Assembly (NCBI GenBank): GCA_023389135.1
Contig: JAEWEX010000380.1
Coordinates: 1-6,821, forward strand
DNA length: 6,821 nucleotides
Direction: 5' to 3'
DNA from: Pseudomonadota bacterium
Lineage (GTDB): Bacteria; Pseudomonadota; Alphaproteobacteria; Rhizobiales; Methylopilaceae
A model generated the notes under the pieces. It was not told the DNA's origin, did not search any database, and saw only the letters and a program-made list of their open reading frames with translations. Shown piece by piece: positions 1-5,027 of the stretch. The translations under genes were made by a program, and so were the position numbers. Within the stretch, counting starts at the first letter, position 1, and each line of letters begins with the position of its first letter.

Positions 1-212
1 TTGCTGCCGAAATAGTAGTAGATCATGCGCTTGTTGACGCCGGACTCCTCCGCGATGGTGTCGACGCGCGCGCCGGCGAGGCCCTTGGTGGAGAACTCGC
101 GCTCGGCGGCGGCCAGGATCGCCAGCCGCGTGCGCTCGGCGTCGCGCTGCGCCTCGCCCTCGGCGCGGGGGCGGGCGTCGCGTCCGCGGCGGCCTGCATC
201 TGTGGTTGTCAC
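1..212 (-). CDS. TetR/AcrR-family transcriptional regulator, N-terminal part (gene cut by left edge)
   Basis: Seventy codons are present before the window ends. TetR-family proteins bind operator DNA as dimers through an N-terminal helix-turn-helix and sense a ligand through the C-terminal domain, which is missing here. The visible part has a basic, disordered start (about residues 1-26), then helix 1 with LAILAAAEREFSTKGLAGA, then the family signature VDTIAEESGVNKRMIYYYFGS-like recognition region (about residues 50-70), where YYYF is the typical end of the HTH. I chose the GTG at 212-210: it is preceded by AAGGGA about 9-10 bases upstream, and the only in-frame ATG (26-24) lies inside the HTH. 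The gene follows the exported-protein gene on the same strand after an 83-base gap, so the two could be co-transcribed, but a hairpin lies between them. Ligand and targets cannot be inferred. Confidence 0.85.
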   Translation of the reverse strand, partial: MTTTDAGRRGRDARPRAEGEAQRDAERTRLAILAAAEREFSTKGLAGARVDTIAEESGVNKRMIYYYFGS

Positions 213-279
213 CCCGGCGCGTTCCCTTTGGCGTCGTTCGGGCGGGAGTGAAGTGCAACGGCCCGATAAAGTCCAGTTC

Positions 280-295
280 CGGACGCGACCGTCCG
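280..295. other. Perfect stem-loop between exported-protein gene and tetR
   Basis: CGGACG and CGTCCG form a 6-bp stem around a 4-base loop (CGAC on the plus strand). The stem begins one base after the stop codon (TAG, 298-296) of the minus-strand exported-protein gene. There is no T-tract directly after it in that direction, only TTTATC about 9 bases on, so it is at best a weak terminator or a 3'-end processing structure. It could also belong to the leader or operator region of the TetR gene, which starts 67 bases further on. The rest of 213-295 shows the AAGGGA ribosome site but no convincing promoter hexamers. Confidence 0.35.
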
Positions 296-1231
296 CTAGC
301 GGCGCCACGCCACCCGGGCCTGGAACAGCGCCGCCGCGCCGTCGACCTCCGCGCGCCGCCACCACAGCTCGGACAGTTCGTCGTCGTTCAGCCGCGTCTG
401 GCCGATCATGGCGTCGGAGCCGTAGTCCTGACCGAGGTTGCGGTCGATCACCAGGAACAGGAACGGGTCGCGCCCGGCCAGGCCGTCGGGCTGCTCGGGC
501 CCGCGCCACGTCAGCCGCCCGTCCTCGGCCGCGGCGATCCCCAGGCTGGCGCAAAGCTCCGCCGCGATCCGCGCCGGCGCGGCGATGCCGCTCGCCTCGC
601 GCGCCTCGTAGGGCGATGTCCAGCCGGCGGCGTCGTGCCGGGCCTCGGTCCACGGCCGCAACTCGTCCATGGACGGCGTGAGGGCGAGGCAGCCGCGTCC
701 GGCGCAAGGACGGCCCGCGGCCTCGGCGTCGGTGAACTCCCGCCGCCCGGCCTCCAGCAGCGCCGCCTGCTGGCCCATCAGCGGCCGGAACACGAAGCGC
801 CACGCCACGTGGGGCCCGACGCCGAACTCCTCGGGGTCGGCGGTGTTGTCCGCGCCATAGGCCGCGATGGTCTCGCGCCGGATGGCGGGGCCGAGATTGT
901 AGCGCTCGACCTGGACGAACGAGACCGCCAGCGGCGCGCCGTCCTCCTCCGCCGTGATCTGGCCGTAGCGCACCACATGGCGGGTGCGCTCCAGCGCCGG
1001 CTCCACAGTGTCCAGCAGCAGCACCGCCTTCTCCACCGGCCCCATGTCGCCGTCCGGCCGCATGGCGGAGGACGGGGACAGCGCATCCGTCAGGCGGGCA
1101 TCGAGGGCGGCCGCGTCCTGCGCGGCGTAGCCGTCGCCCGCGACATGGGCGCGGATCGCCTCGTCCAGGGCATTGGCGGCCGCGTGCGGGGCCAGCAGCA
1201 GGGCGGCAGCGAGGGCGGCGGCACGGATCAC
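296..1231 (-). CDS. Exported protein of unknown function (311 aa)
   Basis: I do not recognise a family. The chosen start is GTG at 1231-1229, because GGAG lies about 7 bases upstream and translation from it begins with a textbook signal peptide: IRAAALAAALLLAPHAAANA, with likely signal peptidase I cleavage after ANA (residue 21). An in-frame ATG exists at 1363, but it adds 44 basic, proline-rich residues ahead of the signal peptide and would cross the palindrome and putative promoter, so I reject it. The mature protein is about 290 residues, soluble-looking and acidic to neutral, with no further membrane segment. It has three cysteines (about 176, 181, 227); the CAGRGC pair could form a disulphide. 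Recognisable stretches for a profile search are VSFVQVERYNLGPAIRRE (about 104-120), GVGPHVAWRFVFRP (about 137-150) and FLFLVIDRNLGQDYGSDAMI (about 257-276). The location is probably periplasmic. It is divergent from polA and upstream of a tetR gene on the same strand; neither neighbour suggests its role. Confidence 0.82.
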   Translation of the reverse strand: MIRAAALAAALLLAPHAAANALDEAIRAHVAGDGYAAQDAAALDARLTDALSPSSAMRPDGDMGPVEKAVLLLDTVEPALERTRHVVRYGQITAEEDGAPLAVSFVQVERYNLGPAIRRETIAAYGADNTADPEEFGVGPHVAWRFVFRPLMGQQAALLEAGRREFTDAEAAGRPCAGRGCLALTPSMDELRPWTEARHDAAGWTSPYEAREASGIAAPARIAAELCASLGIAAAEDGRLTWRGPEQPDGLAGRDPFLFLVIDRNLGQDYGSDAMIGQTRLNDDELSELWWRRAEVDGAAALFQARVAWRR

Positions 1232-1283
1232 GGAAAGTCTCCAGATGGCGGCAGGCTTGTCCCTGCGCACTATATTGCCCCTC

Positions 1284-1301
1284 GCGGGTGGCGCCACCCG
1301 C
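1284..1301. promoter_or_regulatory. Perfect 18-bp palindrome, candidate operator
   Basis: GCGGGTGGC is followed directly by its exact reverse complement GCCACCCGC. It lies 10 bases upstream of the minus-strand -10 candidate TATAGT and covers the -35 position and much of the spacer, a classical place for a repressor. The two-fold symmetry with no spacer suits a dimeric DNA-binding protein. The TetR-family product encoded just beyond the exported-protein gene is one candidate binder, which is only inference. A chance palindrome is possible in DNA this rich in GC. Confidence 0.4.
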
Positions 1302-1311
1302 CAAGGCCGCC

Positions 1312-1337
1312 CCCGATGCGGCGGGCCCGACATCGGG
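1312..1337. other. Inverted repeats in the polA leader
   Basis: CCCGATG (1312-1318) pairs with CATCGGG (1331-1337) across 12 bases. A tighter alternative is CCCGA (1326-1330) with TCGGG (1333-1337). The pair lies 59-84 bases before the polA start and could be a leader hairpin or an operator. Support is only the symmetry. Confidence 0.2.
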
Positions 1338-1395
1338 TTTCCCCCCGTGGCGCGCCGTGGCATGGTCCGCCGCTTCCAGACCGAGCGGACCGCCC

Positions 1396-4300
1396 ATGAC
1401 CGACAGCCCTGCGACGCCCAATGCCCCCGTCACGGCGGGCGACCATGTCGTGCTGGTGGACGGCTCCGGCTACATCTTCCGCGCCTATCACGCGCTGCCG
1501 CCGCTGACGCGCACCTCCGACCGGCTGCCGGTCGGCGCGGTGGCGGGGTTCTGCAACATGCTGTGGAAGTTCGTGCGCGGCCACGGGCTCGATCCCGAGC
1601 CGACCCACCTCGCCGTGGTGTTCGACAAGAGCGAGAAGACCTTCCGCAAGGGCATCTACCCCGCCTACAAGGCGCAGCGGCCCGACCTGCCGGAGGACCT
1701 GGTCCCGCAGTTCCCGCTGATCCGCGCGGCGACGCGGGCCTTCGACCTCGCCTGCGTGGAGCAAGACGGCTACGAGGCCGACGACATCATCGCCAGCTAC
1801 GCCGAGCAGGCCGCCACCGCCGGGGCCGAGGTCACCATCGTGTCCTCCGACAAGGACCTGATGCAGCTCGTGGGCGACCGCGTGCGGCTCTATGATCCCA
1901 TGAAGGACAAGCCCATCGGCGCGGCGGAGGTGATGGAGAAGTTCGGCGTCGGCCCCGAGCGGGTGATCGACGTGCAGGCGCTTGCGGGGGACTCGACCGA
2001 CAACGTCCCGGGCGTGCCCGGCATCGGCGTCAAGACCGCGGCCCAGCTGCTGGCGGAGTTCGGCGACCTGGAGACGCTGCTGGAGCGCGCATCCGAGATC
2101 CGGCAGCCCAAGCGGCGCGAGAACCTGACCCTGTTCGCCGAGCAGGCCCGCATCTCCAAGCGGCTGGTCACGCTGGTGCGCGACATGCAGCCGGAGGTGC
2201 CGCTGGCCGACATCCGCGTGGTCGCGCCGGATGCCAGACGCCTCGTCGCCTTCCTGAAGGCCATGGAGTTCACCACGCTGACCCGCCGCGTCGCCGAGGC
2301 CGCCGAGATCGACATCAACGAGATCGAGCCCGACGCCCAGTGGAAGTCGGGCTCCACCGCCTCCCCATCTTCCCCCTCTCCCCGCGCGCGGGGAGAGGGT
2401 CGGGGTGAGGGGGAGAGAGGTGAGGGGGAGAGTGCGGAAAAGCCCTCCACCCCTCCGGCATCCGGCGCCGGCGCGTCCGCTCCCGATGCGTCCACCCCCG
2501 ACACCGCCGGCCACGCCACCCCCGCCGCCCTCGCGGCCGCGCGCGCCGAAGAGGCCCGCTCGCAGAAGGTGGACCGTTCCGGATACGTCACGATCCGCGA
2601 CCTCGCCACGCTGGAGCTGTGGGTGTCCGAGGCCATGGAGAACGGGCTGGTCGCGGTCGACACCGAGACCACGTCGCTGGACGCCATGCAGGCCGAGCTC
2701 GTGGGCGTCAGCCTCGCGGTCGCGCCCGGCCAGGCCTGCTACATTCCGCTCGGCCACCATGGCGGCGCCGACATGTTCGGCGGCGGTCGCGTCGAGGGCC
2801 AGCTCGACATGGACGCGGCGCTGGCGCGGCTCAAGCCCATGCTGGAGGACGCCGGCACGCTGAAGGTGCTCCAGAACGCCAAATACGACATGCAGGTGCT
2901 GGCCCGCTGCGGCATCGCCATGGCGCCGGTGGACGACACGCTGCTCATGTCCTACGCGCTGGACGCCGGCCTGCACGGACACGGCATGGACGAGCTGTCG
3001 CGGCTGCATCTCGGCCACGACCCGATCAGCTACGACGCCGTCACGGGCACCGGGCGGGCGCGCATCTCGTTCGCGCAGGTGGCCATCGACCGCGCCACCG
3101 AATACGCCGCCGAGGACGCCGACGTCACGCTCAGGCTGTGGCGCGTGCTGCGGCCGCGGCTGGTCGCCGACGGCCGCATGACGGTCTATGAGCGGCTGGA
3201 ACGGCCGCTGATCCCGGTCCTGGAGCGCATGGAGCGCCGCGGCGTCGCCGTCGACCGCCAGATCCTGTCGCGGCTGTCGGGCGAGTTCGCGCAGAAGATG
3301 GGGGCCATCGAGGAGGACATCTTCGCGCTGGCCGGCGAACGGTTCAACCTGGGCAGCCCCAAGCAGATGGGCGACATCCTGTTCGGCAAGCTCGGCCTGC
3401 CCGGCGCCACCAAGACCAAGACCGGCGCCTGGTCCACCGGCGCGCAGGTGCTGGAGGACCTCGCCGCCGCGGGCCACGACCTGCCGCGCCGCATCCTCGA
3501 CTGGCGCCAGCTCGCCAAGCTGAAGTCGACCTACACCGACGCGCTGCCGGCCTACATCCATCCGCAGACCGGCCGCGTCCACACCTGCTTCGCGCTGGCC
3601 GCCACCACCACCGGCCGGCTGTCCTCGTCGGAGCCCAACATCCAGAACATCCCGGTGCGCACCGAGGAGGGCCGGCGCATCCGCACCGCCTTCGTGGCGG
3701 AGCCCGGCACCCGGCTGATCTCGGCGGACTATTCGCAGATCGAGCTCAGGGTGCTGGCGCACATGGCCGACATCCCCCAGCTCCGCGAGGCCTTCTCCGA
3801 CGGGCTCGACATCCACGCCATGACGGCCTCGGAGATGTTCGGCGTGCCCATCGCCGGCATGGACCCCATGGTGCGCCGCCGCGCCAAGGCCATCAATTTC
3901 GGCATCATCTACGGCATCTCGGCCTTCGGGCTGGCCAACCAGCTCTCGATCCCGCGCGAGGAGGCCGGCGCCTACATCAAGCGCTATTTCGAGCGCTTCC
4001 CGGGCATCCGCGACTACATGGAGGCCACCAAGGCGGCCGCCCGCGAGCACGGCTACGTCACCACCATCTTCGGCCGGCGCTGCCACTATCCCTCGATCCG
4101 CGCCTCCAACCCGGCGGAGCGCGCCTTCAACGAGCGCGCCGCCATCAACGCGCCGATCCAGGGCTCGGCCGCCGACATCATCCGCCGCGCCATGGTGCGC
4201 ATGGACGCGGCGCTGGAGGATGCGGGCCTTGCGGCGCGCATGCTGCTGCAGGTCCATGACGAGCTGATCTTCGAGGCCCCGGAGGGGGAGGTGGAGGCGA

Positions 4301-4413
4301 CGCTGCCGGTGGTCGCCCGCATCATGGAGGAGGCCCCGCTGCCCGCGGTGCAGCTCGCCGTGCCGCTGAAGGTGGACGCCCGCGCCGCGTCCAACTGGGA
4401 CGACGCGCACTGA
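1396..4413 (+). CDS. polA: DNA polymerase I (5'-nuclease, proofreading exonuclease and polymerase)
   Basis: PolA removes RNA primers and fills gaps during Okazaki-fragment maturation and excision repair. The product is 1005 residues, against 928 in E. coli. The 5'-nuclease domain (about 17-310) shows VDGSGYIFRAYHA, YKAQRP, the acidic cluster EADD (127-130), SSDKDL (150-155), GDSTDNVPG (198-206) and the helix-hairpin region GIGVKTA. The 3'-5' exonuclease (about 395-590) keeps all catalytic residues: DTET (Asp422, Glu424), NAKYD (Asp498) and YAAED (Tyr570, Asp574), so proofreading should be active. The polymerase domain has motif A DYSQIELR (Asp778), motif B with Arg827, Lys831, Phe835 and Tyr839, and motif C QVHDELIFE (Asp955, Glu956). 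These polymerase residues sit a constant 73 positions beyond their E. coli counterparts. The start ATG at 1396 puts the first nuclease motif near residue 20 as usual; an upstream extension to 1288 is just open frame without family likeness. The linker (about 311-395) is long and low in complexity and contains an inserted palindromic repeat. It ends convergent to hemA. Confidence 0.98.
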   Translation: MTDSPATPNAPVTAGDHVVLVDGSGYIFRAYHALPPLTRTSDRLPVGAVAGFCNMLWKFVRGHGLDPEPTHLAVVFDKSEKTFRKGIYPAYKAQRPDLPEDLVPQFPLIRAATRAFDLACVEQDGYEADDIIASYAEQAATAGAEVTIVSSDKDLMQLVGDRVRLYDPMKDKPIGAAEVMEKFGVGPERVIDVQALAGDSTDNVPGVPGIGVKTAAQLLAEFGDLETLLERASEIRQPKRRENLTLFAEQARISKRLVTLVRDMQPEVPLADIRVVAPDARRLVAFLKAMEFTTLTRRVAEAAEIDINEIEPDAQWKSGSTASPSSPSPRARGEGRGEGERGEGESAEKPSTPPASGAGASAPDASTPDTAGHATPAALAAARAEEARSQKVDRSGYVTIRDLATLELWVSEAMENGLVAVDTETTSLDAMQAELVGVSLAVAPGQACYIPLGHHGGADMFGGGRVEGQLDMDAALARLKPMLEDAGTLKVLQNAKYDMQVLARCGIAMAPVDDTLLMSYALDAGLHGHGMDELSRLHLGHDPISYDAVTGTGRARISFAQVAIDRATEYAAEDADVTLRLWRVLRPRLVADGRMTVYERLERPLIPVLERMERRGVAVDRQILSRLSGEFAQKMGAIEEDIFALAGERFNLGSPKQMGDILFGKLGLPGATKTKTGAWSTGAQVLEDLAAAGHDLPRRILDWRQLAKLKSTYTDALPAYIHPQTGRVHTCFALAATTTGRLSSSEPNIQNIPVRTEEGRRIRTAFVAEPGTRLISADYSQIELRVLAHMADIPQLREAFSDGLDIHAMTASEMFGVPIAGMDPMVRRRAKAINFGIIYGISAFGLANQLSIPREEAGAYIKRYFERFPGIRDYMEATKAAAREHGYVTTIFGRRCHYPSIRASNPAERAFNERAAINAPIQGSAADIIRRAMVRMDAALEDAGLAARMLLQVHDELIFEAPEGEVEATLPVVARIMEEAPLPAVQLAVPLKVDARAASNWDDAH
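2374..2432. repeat. Palindromic repeat element inserted in frame in the polA linker
   Basis: CCCTCTCCCCGCG (2374-2386) is followed at once by its exact reverse complement (2387-2399), a 26-bp perfect palindrome. Next come CGGGGTGAGGGG and a tandem pair of a 14-base word, GGTGAGGGGGAGAG, at 2404-2417 and 2419-2432. On the opposite strand this reads as CTCACC and CTCTCCCC blocks, the appearance of a dispersed intergenic repeat seen in many GC-rich proteobacteria (general knowledge, not checked here). In polA it gives residues about 327-346, PSPRARGEGRGEGERGEGES, between the 5'-nuclease and proofreading domains, and does not break the frame. The bases just outside (about 2360-2373 and 2433-2436) may also belong to the element; its borders cannot be set without a second copy. 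Confidence 0.85.
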
Positions 4414-4434
4414 GGCGGGGCCACGTCCCCTGTC

Positions 4435-4462
4435 ATCCCGGACGGCGAAGCCGATCCGGGAT
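4435..4462. repeat. Hairpin A, copy 1
   Basis: The left arm ATCCCGGACGGC and right arm GCCG-A-TCCGGGAT pair over 12 bp around the loop GAA, with one unpaired A. The same structure recurs at 4686-4711 and, in a longer form, at 4942-4973. The first copy lies about 20 bases after the polA stop, so it could shape the 3' end of the polA transcript. No T-tract follows it. Confidence 0.75.
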
Positions 4463-4496
4463 CCAGGAACACCGCCCCGTCCCGGCGGTAACGCCG

Positions 4497-4614
4497 TGCG
4501 TCCTTCGAGACGCGGCCATGCGGCCGCTCCTCAGGATAAGGACCGGCGGCGCATGGCTCTACCGCTCGATGCACCGCATCCGTCCCTGATGCCGAGGCCG
4601 TCTCGAAGCACGCA
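4497..4614. repeat. Module B, copy 1: MITE-like inverted-arm element
   Basis: The left arm TGCGTCCTTCGAGAC plus GCGGCC (4497-4517) faces the right arm GGCCGTCTCGAAGCACGCA (4596-4614), its near-exact reverse complement with one mismatch and a two-base indel. The 78 bases between contain a nested stem near the left end: GCGGCC, loop ATGC, GGCCGC (4512-4527), flanked by GTCCTT (4500-4505) and AAGGAC (4538-4543). No transposase gene or duplicated target site is evident. Copy 2 of the module is at 4755-4871. Confidence 0.7.
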
Positions 4615-4633
4615 AGCGGGTGACCGAAGCTGG

Positions 4634-4656
4634 GCCCTCCGGTCGAGCCGGAGGGC
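4634..4656. repeat. Hairpin C, copy 1
   Basis: GCCCTCCGG (4634-4642) and CCGGAGGGC (4648-4656) form a perfect 9-bp stem around TCGAG. Copy 2 at 4891-4913 has the same stem around TCAAG, so the only change falls in the loop. It would be very stable in RNA read from either strand. No T-tract follows on either strand, so standard intrinsic termination is not shown. Confidence 0.7.
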
Positions 4657-4672
4657 GACGGCGGATCGGGCA

Positions 4673-4929
4673 ACGTCCCCTGTCATCCCGGACGGCGAAG
4701 CCGATCCGGGAACCAGGAACACCGCCCGTCCCGCCCGTCCCGGCAGCAATACCGTGCGTCCTTCGAGACGCGGCCTGCGACCGCTCCTCAGGATAAGGAC
4801 CGGCGGCGCATGGCTCTACCGCTCGATGCAGCGGAACCGTCCCTGATGCCGAGGCCGTCTCGAAGCACGCACGCGGGTGACAGAAGCTGGGCCCTCCGGT
4901 CAAGCCGGAGGGCGACGGCGGATCGGGCA
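4673..4929. repeat. Composite tandem repeat, copy 2 (257 bp)
   Basis: The second full unit abuts copy 1 head to tail. It is longer mainly because the block after hairpin A carries an extra 8 bases (CCCGTCCCG appears twice, at about 4726-4742). The small stem of copy 1 is degraded here (CAGCAATA in place of the GTAA hairpin). Module B arms lie at 4755-4775 and 4853-4871 and are unchanged from copy 1. Hairpin C lies at 4891-4913 with loop TCAAG in place of TCGAG and an unchanged 9-bp stem. Confidence 0.9.
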
Positions 4930-5008
4930 ACGTCTCCTGTCATCCCGGAAACGGCGAAGCCGTTATCCGGGATTCAGGAACACCGCCCGTCCCGGCGGCG
5001 AACGCCGC
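4930..5008. repeat. Composite tandem repeat, copy 3 (partial, about 79 bp)
   Basis: Only the first third of the unit is present: the lead ACGTCTCCTGTC, hairpin A (4942-4973), the text CAGGAACACCGCCC and a GC-rich stem. Likeness to the other copies ends at about 5008, 20 bases before the hemA stop. Modules B and C are missing. Its hairpin A differs from the other copies by a paired AA and TT insertion that lengthens the stem. Confidence 0.85.
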
Positions 5009-5011
5009 GGG
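4992..5011 (-). terminator. GC-rich hairpin after hemA, possible transcript end
   Basis: Downstream of the hemA stop (5028, minus strand) lies a stem with arms GCGGC and GCCGC (4995-4999 and 5004-5008, plus-strand reading), loop GAAC, extended by two more pairs across one mismatch. It is the nearest strong hairpin to the hemA 3' end. It lacks a U-tract, so it may act in mRNA stability or Rho-linked ending rather than as a classical terminator. It overlaps the end of repeat copy 3. Confidence 0.3.
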
Positions 5012-5027
5012 CCGGAGGGTCGCGCCC

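Larger units (their letters stand above)
1232..1395. promoter_or_regulatory. Divergent intergenic region between exported-protein gene and polA
   Basis: These 164 bases must hold the starts of both divergent transcripts. On the minus strand TATAGT (1274-1269) is a fair -10 hexamer, with GTGGCG (1297-1292) 17 bases upstream as a weak -35; it would place transcription start about 30 bases before the GTG of the exported protein. Read on the plus strand the same AT-rich spot gives TATATT (1271-1276), a possible -10 for polA, but no good -35 accompanies it. The ribosome site of polA is weak: GAGCGGA, about 6 bases before the ATG. No long T-tract or riboswitch-like structure is seen. Confidence 0.45.
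4423..4672. repeat. Composite tandem repeat, copy 1 (250 bp)
   Basis: This is the first full unit of the array that fills the polA-hemA gap; it starts 9 bases after the polA stop. It comprises, in order: hairpin A (4435-4462); a small stem CGGCG-GTAA-CGCCG (4483-4496) with a GNRA-type loop; module B bounded by inverted arms (4497-4614); and hairpin C (4634-4656). Copy 2 matches it at roughly 95 percent, with about a dozen substitutions and a few small indels by eye. There is no start-and-stop-supported gene; the open frames across it are by-products of the base composition and of the repeats. Modules like A and B resemble intergenic dispersed repeats common in Alphaproteobacteria, which is recollection rather than a search result. 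Confidence 0.9.

Noticed and set aside
251..275. Direct repeat AAGTGCA / AAGTCCA as a TetR operator
   Set aside because: The words are short and inexact, and direct instead of inverted, unlike usual TetR-family operators.
241..280. Promoter for the tetR gene using CTGGAC or TTGCAC on the minus strand
   Set aside because: No matching -10 hexamer occurs at 16-18 bases from either candidate.
1256..1276. Plus-strand promoter for polA using CTTGTC and TATATT
   Set aside because: The two hexamers are only about 8-9 bases apart, too close for a sigma-70-type promoter.
1232..1363. Longer N-terminus for the exported protein, starting at the ATG at 1363
   Set aside because: It would place 44 basic, Pro-rich residues before the signal peptide and run through the palindrome and likely promoter; the GTG at 1231 has GGAG at good spacing.
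1288..1395. Longer N-terminus for PolA from 1288
   Set aside because: The added residues are low in complexity and unlike PolA; the ATG at 1396 gives the normal distance to the first nuclease motif.
206..1399. A 397-codon plus-strand open frame opposite the exported-protein gene
   Set aside because: The minus-strand reading has a ribosome site, signal peptide and normal protein composition; the plus-strand reading has none of these.
1270..4410. A 1046-codon open frame on the minus strand, antisense to nearly all of polA
   Set aside because: It mirrors the coding frame of polA in GC-rich DNA, has a strongly skewed His/Arg/Gly/Leu-rich composition and no recognisable domain, while the plus strand carries every PolA motif.
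4423..5008. CRISPR array
   Set aside because: The repeated unit is about 250 bp, head to tail with no unique spacers, and no cas genes are present.
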